A stretch of 64,000 nt of DNA from Photorhabdus cinerea (GCF_011189575.1 NZ_PUJW01000013.1:62001-126000); one strand, 5' to 3'; shown: positions 15,793 to 24,537, counted from the first letter of the stretch. A program made the numbers and translations. The notes: generated from the sequence alone by a model not told the origin.

Positions 15793-17454
15793 TCATGCAG
15801 CCAGCAGCTCTTTTGCGTTCGCTAATGTGTTTTTTGTGACTTCACTACCAGCGAGAAGCCGTGCCAGTTCTTGTAATCGGGTCTTTTTATCCAGCAACTG
15901 CATTTGTGTTTCAGTTTCTTCACCATCAGTCTGTTTACTGACATAGAAATGCTGGTGACCACAACCGGCTACCTGAGGTAGGTGAGTAACGCACATGACC
16001 TGTGTGGATTCACCCAATTCTCGCAACAGGCGACCGACAATCGCAGCTGTTGGGCCACTGATGCCTACATCCACTTCATCGAAAATCAGAGCTGAAGTTT
16101 CCATTTTCTTGGCCGTTATAACCTGAATAGCGAGCGCAATACGGGAAAGTTCACCACCTGAAGCAACTTTCGCCAGTAATTGATGTGGTTGACCAGGGTT
16201 AGTTGTAACATTAAATTCAACTTTATCCGCACCATCGGTATTCAAGTGTTCAGGTGCAAAAGAGACATCAATGGTAAAGCGGCCGTGAGGCATGGAGAGT
16301 TGATGCATACTGTTAGTAATTAGCTCATTTAATTCTGTGGCATATTGTTGGCGAACCAGATGTAATCTTTCTGCTACTTCTAATGCTTGCTTATGGTGTT
16401 TATTAACTTGTTCGCTGAGATGAGCACAATCATCCTCTTGCTGCGCTAGTAGTTGCTGCTCTTCTAGTAGTTGTTGATGTAGTGAAGGAAGCTCTTCCGG
16501 CACAACATGGTGCTTACGGGCCACTCTGATTTGCTGCGAAATCTTCTGCTCTAGTTCAAACAGGCGGTTTGGGTCCATATCCAATTGATCACCGTAGTGG
16601 CGAAGTTCATCACTGACTTCGTTAATCTGGATAGATGCTTCTTCCAGCATGGTGAGTAAGCTATTGAATTTACCATCCATTGTGATCAGTTCAGCCAACT
16701 CGTGTTTAGCGTGGTTCAGCAGACTGATAATGTTTTGCTCATCATTATCATTCAGTAATTGGAGAGCATGCTGGCTGACAGATAATAGTTGACCTCGGTT
16801 TGCCAGCCGTTTGTATTCATTATCGTGTTCCTGATATTCACCTGGTTGCGGTGCCAGTTCATTTAGCTCTTTTAGGTGATATTCCAGTAGCTGTTGACGG
16901 GATTGGCGCTCAAGAGCCTGTTGTTGGAATTGAGCCAGATCTTGGCAGCTTTGGTGCCATTTCTGATATGCCTGTTTCATCTCATTTTGCAGATTGAATT
17001 GATTCGCGTAAGTATCAAGCAGACGTTTTTGGTGGCTGCTATCTAATAGTAATTGGTGAGCATGTTGACCATGAATCTGAATAAGGTGGGCACCCAGTTC
17101 GCGTAATTGGGAAAGTGGCACAGCGGTACCATTAATAAAGCCCCTCGAACGGCCATCTGAAGTTATGGTGCGTCGTAGCAGGCATTCGTTACTGTCATCA
17201 AGTTGGTGCTCTTCCAACCATTGACGAGCTGAAGGAGCATCAGCATGAGAAAAACGGGCACAGATATCAGCACGAGAAGCCCCGTTACGCACCATATTGG
17301 TCTCACCTCGATTACCCAGGCATAAACCTAATGCGTCAATTGCGATGGATTTACCGGCACCAGTCTCACCTGTGATGGCTGTCATACCTGACCGGAATTC
17401 AATTTCAAGCTCACGAACAATGGCAAAGTTGCTGATGGTTAACTGGGTGAGCAT
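15793..17454 (-). CDS. recN: DNA repair protein RecN
   Basis: 553 aa, identical in length to E. coli RecN, an SMC-like ATPase acting in double-strand break repair. N-terminal head: Walker A GETGAGKS at residues 29-36. Long coiled-coil middle (Gln/Leu/Glu-rich, about 150-370). C-terminal head with a signature-like VASGGELSRIALAI and Walker B SALIFDEVDVGISG. Upstream of the ATG lie two LexA boxes, so it should be strongly SOS-induced like its E. coli counterpart. Start at 17454 is supported by the AGGAGAGG stretch just upstream. Confidence 0.97.
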   Translation of the reverse strand: MLTQLTISNFAIVRELEIEFRSGMTAITGETGAGKSIAIDALGLCLGNRGETNMVRNGASRADICARFSHADAPSARQWLEEHQLDDSNECLLRRTITSDGRSRGFINGTAVPLSQLRELGAHLIQIHGQHAHQLLLDSSHQKRLLDTYANQFNLQNEMKQAYQKWHQSCQDLAQFQQQALERQSRQQLLEYHLKELNELAPQPGEYQEHDNEYKRLANRGQLLSVSQHALQLLNDNDEQNIISLLNHAKHELAELITMDGKFNSLLTMLEEASIQINEVSDELRHYGDQLDMDPNRLFELEQKISQQIRVARKHHVVPEELPSLHQQLLEEQQLLAQQEDDCAHLSEQVNKHHKQALEVAERLHLVRQQYATELNELITNSMHQLSMPHGRFTIDVSFAPEHLNTDGADKVEFNVTTNPGQPHQLLAKVASGGELSRIALAIQVITAKKMETSALIFDEVDVGISGPTAAIVGRLLRELGESTQVMCVTHLPQVAGCGHQHFYVSKQTDGEETETQMQLLDKKTRLQELARLLAGSEVTKNTLANAKELLAA

Positions 17455-17482
17455 TATGCCTCTCCTGTGTATAAAAACACCT

Positions 17483-17520
17483 CTGTATTTCCATACAGTA
17501 TAAACTGGTTTTTTATACAG
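17483..17520 (-). promoter_or_regulatory. Two LexA boxes in the recN promoter
   Basis: Box 1 at 17483-17498, CTGTATGGAAATACAG on the minus strand, is a perfect CTGT-N8-ACAG. Box 2 at 17505-17520, CTGTATAAAAAACCAG, has one mismatch. The pair flanks a TATACT -10-like element. The E. coli recN promoter also has paired LexA operators. Confidence 0.85.
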
Positions 17521-17541
17521 TAAAGTGGTGATGCCTATTTT

Positions 17542-18420
17542 TCAGAACATTTTTTTAGACCAACTGAGTTTTGTACTTAGTGTATTGAAGTAATTATAAT
17601 CTTTAGGGTGGATTAAATTGAGCTTCTGCTTGCTACGACTAATAATGACATCTTCACCCTCTTGTATAGGCAGAACTATCTGGCTATCGCAACTGACTTC
17701 ATAATCGTTGCTGTTCTGTGAAAATTTCAATCTGATGCTGCTTTCACTACTGATAACCAATGGACGGGAAGATAGTGTATGCGGGAACATTGGCACTAAG
17801 ACGATAGCATCCAAATTAGGTGTTAGAATCGGTCCTCCTGCGGAAAGTGAGTAAGCGGTGGAACCGGTTGGAGTTGCGATAATCAGCCCGTCAGAACGTT
17901 GGGAGAAGGCAAAACGCTCATCAATATAAACTTCGAATTCAATCATGTGAGCTACTTTCCCCGGGTGGAGTACTATTTCATTGATTGCACTACTGATGCG
18001 GGGTTTCTGGCCGTTTCTTCTAACTTGTGCTTCGAGTAGAAAACGGTATTCGTTGCGATATTCGCCATCAAGTACTTCAGAAAGTTGTTGCAGAGCATTA
18101 TCAGGATCTAAGTCTGTCAGAAAACCCAGATTGCCTCTGTTAATTCCGATGACTTTAATGTCATAACGGGAAAGAACCCGAGCCGCGCCCAGCATGTTGC
18201 CGTCACCACCAACAACAACAGCTAAATCAGCCAGCTTACCGATTTCAGTCAGTCCGCCGGTCTGTGCATCTTCCAAACCAATCTCTTTGGCTACCTGGCG
18301 ATCAACGATCACACAGTAACCTTTAGATTTTAACCAATGATAAAGCATTTCATGAGTAGCCAGTGCTTCTGGGTGACGAGGATGACCAACAATACCGATG
18401 CATTTGAATTTTTTATTCAT
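17542..18420 (-). CDS. nadK: NAD kinase
   Basis: 292 aa from the ATG at 18420, the same length as E. coli NadK. It phosphorylates NAD to NADP using ATP. Catalytic GGDG motif at about residues 71-74 (VVVGGDGNML), the NE/D-binding segment SSAINEIVLHPG, and the TPTGSTAYSLSAGGP loop are all present. An in-frame ATG 7 codons upstream gives a non-conserved extension and was rejected. It is divergent from grpE, the standard order, and lies downstream of recN's control region. Confidence 0.97.
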   Translation of the reverse strand: MNKKFKCIGIVGHPRHPEALATHEMLYHWLKSKGYCVIVDRQVAKEIGLEDAQTGGLTEIGKLADLAVVVGGDGNMLGAARVLSRYDIKVIGINRGNLGFLTDLDPDNALQQLSEVLDGEYRNEYRFLLEAQVRRNGQKPRISSAINEIVLHPGKVAHMIEFEVYIDERFAFSQRSDGLIIATPTGSTAYSLSAGGPILTPNLDAIVLVPMFPHTLSSRPLVISSESSIRLKFSQNSNDYEVSCDSQIVLPIQEGEDVIISRSKQKLNLIHPKDYNYFNTLSTKLSWSKKMF

Positions 18421-18471
18421 CGTTGTAATTTCCTTCAGCAAGAGGTTTTGTCCTCACAATATGACGGGTTC

Positions 18472-18500
18472 CCTTGAATCCCTAGTTTAGATCCCCATAA
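18472..18500 (+). promoter_or_regulatory. Sigma-32 (heat-shock) promoter of grpE
   Basis: A CCTTGAA -35 box at 18472-18478 and a CCCCATAA -10 box at 18493-18500, separated by 14 nt, match the RpoH consensus (CTTGAAA / CCCCATNT) and lie 44 nt upstream of the grpE start. Confidence 0.85.
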
Positions 18501-18543
18501 TAAGCTAAGTAGTGAGATTAATGCCAAATACGCGGAGATATTC

Positions 18544-19125
18544 ATGAGTAGTAAAGAACAAAAAGTGCCTGACGAGCAAGTCTCGGAAGATATGGAAGTT
18601 GTATCTGAACAGCAAAACAGTGCGGATAAAGCAGAAACATCAGAGACTGAAAGCGTTGTTGATCCGCGTGTCGTAGAGCTGGAAGAGCAGCTCAAGCAGG
18701 CGCAACAGCGCGAACGTGATGCCATTTTGCGTGCTAAAGCTGAAGTTGAAAATATCCGTCGTCGTACTGAGCAAGATGTGGAAAAAGCCCATAAGTTTGC
18801 TTTAGAAAGATTTGCCAATGAACTGTTGCCAGTGATTGATAATCTTGAACGCGCTCTGGATGCAGTAGATCGTACTAATACCGAAATAGCATCAATGATT
18901 GAAGGTATTGAGCTGACGCTGAAGTCTTTCCTTGGGGCTGTTGGTAAATTTGGTATTGAAGTTGTTGACGACACAGATGTTCCTTTTAATCCTGAAGTCC
19001 ATCAGGCCATGACCATGATGGAGTCCGATCAACATGATCCGAATCATGTCATGATGGTCATGCAGAAAGGGTATACCTTAAATGGTCGTTTATTGCGCCC
19101 GGCAATGGTAGCCGTATCAAAGTGA
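18544..19125 (+). CDS. grpE: GrpE nucleotide exchange factor
   Basis: 193 aa. Co-chaperone that releases ADP from DnaK and acts as a thermosensor. Acidic, poorly conserved N-terminus (to about residue 38), then a long dimeric helix (VVELEEQLKQAQQRERDAIL), the four-helix region (FALERFANELLPVIDNLERA) and a C-terminal beta-wing domain (PFNPEVHQAMTMM; YTLNGRLLRPAMVAVSK). A consensus heat-shock promoter precedes it. Monocistronic, ending at a strong terminator. Confidence 0.97.
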   Translation: MSSKEQKVPDEQVSEDMEVVSEQQNSADKAETSETESVVDPRVVELEEQLKQAQQRERDAILRAKAEVENIRRRTEQDVEKAHKFALERFANELLPVIDNLERALDAVDRTNTEIASMIEGIELTLKSFLGAVGKFGIEVVDDTDVPFNPEVHQAMTMMESDQHDPNHVMMVMQKGYTLNGRLLRPAMVAVSK

Positions 19126-19146
19126 TTTTAGTTAGTAGTAGATATA

Positions 19147-19178
19147 AATGCCGCTCCAGTTGGGGCGGCATTTTTTTA
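19147..19178. terminator. Intrinsic terminator after grpE, shared with ung
   Basis: Stem AATGCCGC/GCGGCATT followed by seven T residues on the plus strand; it overlaps the very end of the convergent ung gene. Confidence 0.85.
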
Positions 19179-19856
19179 CTGTGGTAATTCAGGTGTCCAG
19201 TTAATTGGCTCTAGTCCTTGTTTTTCAAGCAATTCATTGGCTTTTGAAAAGTGTTTACAGCCAAAGAATCCCCGGTGAGCAGATAGAGGCGAGGGGTGAG
19301 GTGCTTTGAGAACATGGTGTTTATTACCATCAATAAAGCAGCCTTTTTTCTGGGCATGAGAACCCCAAAGAAGAAAAACCACGCCTGAGCGGTGCTCGTT
19401 GATGGCTGCGATAACTTTATCCGTGAAAGTTTCCCAGCCCAGATTTGCGTGAGAGTGAGCGTTGCCACGTTCTACGGTTAATACAGTATTGAGCAGTAGT
19501 ACTCCTTGTTTGGCCCAACTGATCAGACAACCGTGATTTGGATATTGGAAGCCCGGTATATCAGATGTCAGTTCCTTGTACATATTAACCAGTGAAGGTG
19601 GTGCAGGAATACCAGGTTGCACAGAAAAAGAGAGGCCATGTGCTTGATTGGGGCCGTGGTAAGGGTCTTGCCCAAGTATTACAACTTTAATATCGGCCAA
19701 TTCGGTGTAACGGAATGCATTAAATACATCCTGTTGGGGGGGGTAAATAGTTTTACCTGCTTGACGCTCTTTGGCGACATAGGCCAGTGTGTCGAGAAAA
19801 TAGGGTTGTTTTTTCTCATTACCGATCACGTTGTGCCATGTGAGAGGTGCGGACAT
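19176..19856 (-). CDS. ung: Uracil-DNA glycosylase
   Basis: 226 aa, family 1 UDG. It removes uracil from DNA in base-excision repair. Catalytic water-activating motif GQDPYHGPNQAHGLSFSV with Asp64, and the minor-groove loop HPSPLSAHRGF with the catalytic His near residue 187, both as in E. coli. Convergent with grpE. Downstream on the other side the E. coli order is lost: about 12.4 kb of accessory genes separate ung from srmB. Confidence 0.97.
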   Translation of the reverse strand: MSAPLTWHNVIGNEKKQPYFLDTLAYVAKERQAGKTIYPPQQDVFNAFRYTELADIKVVILGQDPYHGPNQAHGLSFSVQPGIPAPPSLVNMYKELTSDIPGFQYPNHGCLISWAKQGVLLLNTVLTVERGNAHSHANLGWETFTDKVIAAINEHRSGVVFLLWGSHAQKKGCFIDGNKHHVLKAPHPSPLSAHRGFFGCKHFSKANELLEKQGLEPINWTPELPQ

Positions 19857-20389
19857 AACAAATCCTTTCTATATAATTACCAGATGGACGTTAGCTTACC
19901 GACTCCAAAATCAGAGGGAAACCTTTGATGAACACTAAAACGAAATTTTTGATAACTATTTCAATGTTACAAAGTTTTTTGAAAATTTATCAAAATAATT
20001 TCTTTGTAGTTAGCTATAAATACTTATTTAAACTATAAGGTTGTAATGTATTTATAGTGACTATATGAAATTAATTGAGCTGAATCAATGGATATCCTCA
20101 TTCGTGCTGGTATACAGGCATCAGATATATTGGTTTGACCAAATAACCAGGATGATGTTCTTGATAATTTTGTTTGTTGCATAAATAGGGAGATAGAAAT
20201 GGTTACTGGTATTCAAGTTGCTGATAGATACTAGGTAGAAACTGAGCTGATATCAGAGATGGAAATCACAATTCATTACCATTGTTAACATAATGCAAAC
20301 ATTTGTTTAACTTAATGTCATTCCCTGCCGATAGATTAATTGCACCAATTAAATAGCTAATTATTTTCAACTATCCTTAGGGGAAGTTT
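19857..20389. other. Long noncoding region upstream of the phospholipase gene
   Basis: AT-rich. Short frames such as MDILIRAGIQASDILV (near 20088) end quickly and look like remnants. The last 80 bases carry a sigma-28-like promoter. No RNA gene is recognised. Confidence 0.5.
20308..20334 (+). promoter_or_regulatory. Sigma-28 (FliA) flagellar-type promoter
   Basis: TAACTTAA, 11 nt, then GCCGATAG. The -10 differs from the FliA consensus GCCGATAA at one position and the -35 keeps TAA--T of TAAAGTTT, with the correct 11-nt spacer. It lies 56 nt upstream of the phospholipase start. Confidence 0.65.
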
Positions 20390-21403
20390 ATGAGTTTATC
20401 AATTGGTATAGGACTATCAGTCGATTCAGGTTTTCCTGTTTTAAATAAGCTTGAACTTGTTACACCACCTGCTGTTTCAACCCAAAATATTAAGAAAGCA
20501 ACTACTGAAGTTTCTTCTGTTTCAGCAACAACTAGCCAGAATAATCGAATCTACCAGTCATTAGTTAATGAGCAGAGTATTAACATCAATTTAAAATTAA
20601 TGACAGGAATTAAAGCTGAGCAGATTAGTGGTCAGCAATCTCATGAAATTGATTATATGTTGGCCTTGATTTCTGATGATGTCTATATAAGAACCACTAT
20701 GGGAATTGGTGATTATGTTCGTCTTTCTGATGGAGAATTATTAAAAGCAGGAATAGAACCGAAAAATCTGAGAGATGACACAACGGGTTTTCAGGCGGGT
20801 ATTTATCGTAATGACGATCTCTATATCGTTGCTTTTGTAGGTACTAATGATTTGAAGGATATACTGACTAATTTACGGCAAGGTTTTGGGTTTGATGAAG
20901 CGCAATACCATCAGGCTGTCGATTTAGCCCGTACTGCCAGAATGGCATTTGGCGAAAATATGTTATTTGCTGGGCATTCTTTGGGGGGCGGATTAGCAGC
21001 AACAGCTGCATTATCCGTTGGAAAGCCTGCGGTGATATTTAATTCAGCCGGTGTTTCCGACAATATGATGAAAAATCTGGGGCTTTCACCACAAGAGGGC
21101 CGAAATATAGCTGAGAATGGATTGATACGGCATTATGTTGCGGAATATGACTTGCTTGATACATTACAACAGAAACTGCCAGTGTCCCAGCCAATAGGGC
21201 ATAAAATTTTACTGAAATATAATGGTAATTTGGAAGAATCGAACAAATGGTTGCCTTCTCTGATACGTGGATTAAATGCACATTCTCTTAAAAAGGTGTT
21301 GGAATTATTAACGATATACAAACCTTGGTTATCTTTAGATGGTGAACAGCAAGAAAAATCTCTGGCGATGTTGAACGAATCGACTTTGAATGTTTCTGTA
21401 TAA
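20390..21403 (+). CDS. Phospholipase A1-like lipase (PhlA/YplA type)
   Basis: 337 aa. The alpha/beta-hydrolase nucleophile elbow AGHSLGGG places the catalytic Ser at residue 197, and the FVGTND segment at 149-154 fits the class 3 lipase oxyanion region. There is no signal peptide; the N-terminus is Ser/Thr-rich. This layout, a cytosol-style N-terminus and an accessory gene directly downstream, matches the Serratia PhlA and Yersinia YplA phospholipases, which leave through the flagellar export apparatus. The flagellar-type promoter upstream agrees. A type VI effector is the main alternative. An AGGGGAAG ribosome-binding site precedes the ATG. Confidence 0.7.
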   Translation: MSLSIGIGLSVDSGFPVLNKLELVTPPAVSTQNIKKATTEVSSVSATTSQNNRIYQSLVNEQSININLKLMTGIKAEQISGQQSHEIDYMLALISDDVYIRTTMGIGDYVRLSDGELLKAGIEPKNLRDDTTGFQAGIYRNDDLYIVAFVGTNDLKDILTNLRQGFGFDEAQYHQAVDLARTARMAFGENMLFAGHSLGGGLAATAALSVGKPAVIFNSAGVSDNMMKNLGLSPQEGRNIAENGLIRHYVAEYDLLDTLQQKLPVSQPIGHKILLKYNGNLEESNKWLPSLIRGLNAHSLKKVLELLTIYKPWLSLDGEQQEKSLAMLNESTLNVSV

Positions 21404-21418
21404 TTGAAAAGGGGTGTG

Positions 21419-22006
21419 ATGAAAATCGGTGAAGCAGTTGAGTTTGAATCGGAATCAGATTGTCAGTGGAATGAAGAAAATATAAATCCGTTGCAATGGG
21501 CGATATTCAATCAGCGAATGGATGATGTTAATACTTTGCTGAGAGAGGGTGCTGATCCTGCTCAACCAGGTTTACAACAAGAAAGTGCTTTACATACGGC
21601 TGCAAAAATCAACAACCCTGATTATCTTAAATCTTTGTTATCATTTGCTCCTGATGTGAATATTATGCATCCTGTAACCTTAGCAACACCTTTACATGTT
21701 GCGGTTCAGGTAGGGAGAAAAATGCAGATTGAATTACTGTTGGCCGCCGGTGCTAATCCCAATCAGGCTAATCGGATTGGAGATACTCCATTACATATTG
21801 CAGCCAAAATCAATTCGCCGGAACTGGTGCTGATATTGTTGAAGTCGGGCGCTGATCCTAAATTGCAAAACAGGCAACAATCAACGTTCCAAATGTATCT
21901 CAATCTCACACCACTAAAAGCACAGAGCTATGAGATGCAAGCGGAATATAATAAAGTCAATCATTGGCTGAAAGCGCAGCAAGTCAGCCGGTATTATTTG
22001 AAGTAA
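21419..22006 (+). CDS. Ankyrin-repeat protein, probable phospholipase accessory/immunity partner
   Basis: 195 aa. Ankyrin repeats are visible: NPLQWAIFNQRMDDVNTLL, SALHTAAKINNPDYLKSLL, TPLHVAVQVGRKMQIELLL and TPLHIAAKINSPELVLILL, covering about residues 28-155. Start chosen at the ATG 21419 behind AAGGGG. It follows the phospholipase gene by 15 nt. PhlB/SlaB-type accessory proteins in the same position keep their phospholipase inactive in the cytoplasm. That role is inferred here from context, not from residue-level evidence. Confidence 0.7.
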   Translation: MKIGEAVEFESESDCQWNEENINPLQWAIFNQRMDDVNTLLREGADPAQPGLQQESALHTAAKINNPDYLKSLLSFAPDVNIMHPVTLATPLHVAVQVGRKMQIELLLAAGANPNQANRIGDTPLHIAAKINSPELVLILLKSGADPKLQNRQQSTFQMYLNLTPLKAQSYEMQAEYNKVNHWLKAQQVSRYYLK

Positions 22007-22022
22007 GATAAAAACGGGCTAT

Positions 22023-22274
22023 TTGGCCTACTTTACGTTTCCTAGAAACGAAAACAAAGAATATGAAAAGTTAAAGTTATTGCATAGTCAAATATTAGAA
22101 GAGTGTATTTTAAATGAAGGTCGGCCTTATCTTGCAGGATGGCATGAAATGAAATATGAAGATAAAATAAAAATATATGGAGATGATTATATAAAAATTT
22201 TAGAACTCAAGAAACATCTGGATCCTAAAGGAATCGTAAATAATTATGATTTTTTCAGTATAGAAATGAACTAA
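22023..22274 (+). pseudogene. C-terminal fragment of an FAD-linked oxidase
   Basis: About 80 codons with no credible start. The ending YIKILELKKHLDPKGIVNNYDFF is the typical C-terminal segment of vanillyl-alcohol-oxidase/berberine-bridge type flavoproteins (LK..LDP.GI.N). The FAD-binding N-terminal part is absent from the window, so this is a leftover of a deleted gene. An ERIC element begins 20 nt after its stop, and may mark a rearrangement end. Confidence 0.5.
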
Positions 22275-22293
22275 GTTAATCAGATAAATTATC

Positions 22294-22421
22294 TATACCC
22301 GTTATCTTTCAAGTTGCTTCTTTGTTGGCTGCACTCGCTCACTCCGGTCACATAGTTATCTATACTCCCGGGGATTCGCTCCCTTGCCGTCGCGATGCAT
22401 TTTGAAATCTATTGGGTATAG
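22294..22421 (+). repeat. ERIC element, copy 1
   Basis: Starts TATACCCGTTATCTTTCAAG, contains TTTGTTGGCTGCACTCGCTC and GGGGATTCGCTCCCTTGCCG and closes with ATTGGGTATA: a full-length Enterobacterial Repetitive Intergenic Consensus, an imperfect palindrome of about 127 bp. It is in the opposite orientation to the other three copies in this island. Confidence 0.9.
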
Positions 22422-22530
22422 ATAGTGAAGCCTGCTTAGAAAATATATTAGAACTCAATCAGGTGAAAGTTGTGAATTTATATTATATTTTGAGTTTATA
22501 TTAACGATTTACTATGGGGATATTACTTAA

Positions 22531-23639
22531 ATGAAGAAGATATTGATTATTTGCATGAGAACTTGGGGGAGAATGGGAAATTATGAAGCAGCAAAAAAAA
22601 TTGAATCAGAACTAGCCAGTAAAGAGGCTTTTTCTGCAGAGCTAATCTGTTTTGATGAATTAGTGCCTGTGTTCAGCAAGTTTGGATTAAGGATGCAAGA
22701 GATTGCTGCAAGTTACTATGATCCTAACATTAAATTGAAATTATATGATGAGTTGATAGATGATATTGATTCATGGATTAGTAATTTCAATAATGAGCAG
22801 GTATTAAATGAATCATTATCGAGTGTCATTGATAATAACTTTCCATCGTTAATTATATCTACAAAAGGTGTTATTGCAAAAATAGTCCATGTATTCAAAA
22901 AAAATTCTATTTTGACTTCAAAACTGTGAACTTCATAACTAATCCTGGTTTGTTAGATATTAAAATACATCAACATTTTAGTAGTGATTTGACGATTAGA
23001 ACTACAAATTATTACCCAAATTCTGATATGGTTAAAAAATTTCATAGATTAGAGACTGTTCCATTATTTAAGCCAGTTTCAAACTATCAAATCGAACAGA
23101 AGGACATTCCTTCTATTTTAATTCTCTGCAATGGATGTGAAGAAGGTTACTTTGATGTATTAAAAACCTCTTTCGAACATCCCTCGAAACCTAAAATTTT
23201 CATGGTTATTGTTTCGAATAAGAAATTGTATGATGAATGCATAGATTTAAATAGGAAGTATGCAGATAGAGCATGTATTTATAATACATTAGCTAATAAG
23301 GATTATCTAAAGTTGGCACTAGAGGCTTCAACAAACAACAGATCATTTCTATACTCTAAATCTGGTCCAAACACAGTATTGGAATCAATTAGATTCAATT
23401 TACCCGTTCTAGTACATTTCTCTGGGTTACCAATGGAAAGATGGATAGTGGAGTTGACAAACAAAAGAAAATTTGGTTTTTGTTTTGAAAATCAATCTAA
23501 TGGGCCTGGCTTAATAAAAAGATGGTTGGACAATCCTGAGATTGTCACTAACTTTAAGCGTAACATAGAATCAAGTAAAATTGATGATATAGATGTTACA
23601 CTTAAAGATTTATCTGATATAATTTATGATGTTATGTAA
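22531..23639 (+). pseudogene. MGDG-synthase/MurG-like glycosyltransferase, split by a frameshift at an A8 tract
   Basis: The first frame (MKKILIICMRTWGRMGNYEAA) runs to a TGA at 22927. The second begins in the -1 frame and ends at 23639 (KTVNFITNPGLLDIKIHQHF; YSKSGPNTVLESIRFNLPVL; GLPMERWIVEL). Together they form a GT28-like two-domain enzyme: an N-terminal acceptor-binding Rossmann domain and a C-terminal donor-sugar domain. The join falls at eight consecutive A residues (22897-22904). One extra A, or a -1 ribosomal slip on A-AAA-AAT, would give one continuous protein of about 369 aa. It may be a true pseudogene, a phase-variable gene or a slippage-decoded gene. Confidence 0.65.
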
Positions 23640-23660
23640 TGATTATGAAGGAAGTATTGA

Positions 23661-24275
23661 ATGTTCCAAATTAAAAAAGCTCCTATAACAACAGTATTTA
23701 TAGTATGTGTGACAATTGTTTATTCCACATTTGTTTCATATTCATTAACAGATAGCTTTATCGGTAAAATGAGTATTATAGATCTAGAGAAATATGGAGG
23801 ATTAACACCAAATAGATTATATGAATTTGAGTATTGGCGACTTCTGGTTTCTCAGTTCATACATGTTAAACAACTGCATATGGTCTACAATGTGCTATCA
23901 CTTTCCATACTGGGAGTTTTATTAGAAAAACATCTTGGATCTAAATTTTTATTAGTTTTATGGTTTATTTCTGGTGCCTTGGGAACTCTTTATAGCACTA
24001 ACTTTGTTAGTTACCCTTGGAATATTGGTACGGGAGCATCACAAGCTGTTTTGGGCGTATCCTCCTTTGCATTGCTGCTGGTTTTTGTCAAAGAGCATAC
24101 CTCTAGTATATTAAAGTTTGCTGTTGTTTTTTCCATGCTGCCGGCAATAGCTCTAGATTTTATTTATGCTCACTACCCGAAGCCAGGACATGTTCTTTCT
24201 ATTTGTATTGGGCTTACAATGAGTTTGTTTTTCTATAGGAAAAATAAATCTTATTTTGATAATGTTGTTATTTGA
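23661..24275 (+). CDS. Rhomboid family intramembrane serine protease
   Basis: 204 aa with about six hydrophobic segments. Catalytic features all present: an EYWRLLVSQFIH stretch containing the WR motif, HMVYN with His73 and Asn77 (oxyanion side), GTGASQAVLG with nucleophile Ser127, and GHVLSICIG with His177. The canonical GASG is GASQ here. Rhomboids cleave single-pass membrane proteins within the membrane. It starts 21 nt after the frameshifted glycosyltransferase and has the same AT-rich composition, so it belongs to the island rather than to the housekeeping glpG locus. Substrate unknown. Confidence 0.85.
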   Translation: MFQIKKAPITTVFIVCVTIVYSTFVSYSLTDSFIGKMSIIDLEKYGGLTPNRLYEFEYWRLLVSQFIHVKQLHMVYNVLSLSILGVLLEKHLGSKFLLVLWFISGALGTLYSTNFVSYPWNIGTGASQAVLGVSSFALLLVFVKEHTSSILKFAVVFSMLPAIALDFIYAHYPKPGHVLSICIGLTMSLFFYRKNKSYFDNVVI

Positions 24276-24320
24276 AAATAATAATTATCCACGAATAAAT
24301 TAATAATGTGAGAATTTTCT

Positions 24321-24410
24321 ATGAAATCCGCTGTGATAAAAATTAAAGGAATAGATTACAGTATAATTTCTATGTTAATGTGGTTCTGTTTAACCATATA
24401 TAACCAATAG
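24321..24410 (+). CDS. Possible small hydrophobic ORF cut by an ERIC element
   Basis: 29 codons: MKSAVIKIKGIDYSIISM, then a hydrophobic LMWFCLTIYNQ end. The stop lies inside the ERIC copy that starts at about 24403, so the frame may be the truncated start of a former membrane protein. The ribosome-binding site is weak (GAG). It could be a remnant, or a short secreted peptide. I consider the remnant more likely. Confidence 0.25.
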   Translation: MKSAVIKIKGIDYSIISMLMWFCLTIYNQ

Positions 24411-24524
24411 ATTTCAAGATGCATCGCGACGGCAAGGGAGTAAATCCCCGGGAGTATAGATAACTATGTGACTGGGGTGAGTGAGTGCAGCCAACAAAGA
24501 GGCAACTTGAAAGATAACGAGTAG
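24403..24524 (-). repeat. ERIC element, copy 2
   Basis: Reads ATAGATTTCAAGATGCATCG, then GACTGGGGTGAGTGAGTGCA and ends CAACTTGAAAGATAACGAGT: an ERIC in reverse orientation relative to copy 1, ending 14 nt before the GT4 gene. Confidence 0.9.
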
Positions 24525-24537
24525 AAAAAGATCTTCT

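Noticed and set aside
18435..18974. Long minus-strand frame opposite grpE (179 codons)
   Set aside because: It is Ser/Arg-rich and composition is that of an antisense shadow of the well conserved grpE gene.
24321..24410. Precursor peptide for the island exporter
   Set aside because: The 29-codon frame ends inside an ERIC element, lacks a leader/GG motif and has a weak ribosome-binding site; kept only as a low-confidence feature.
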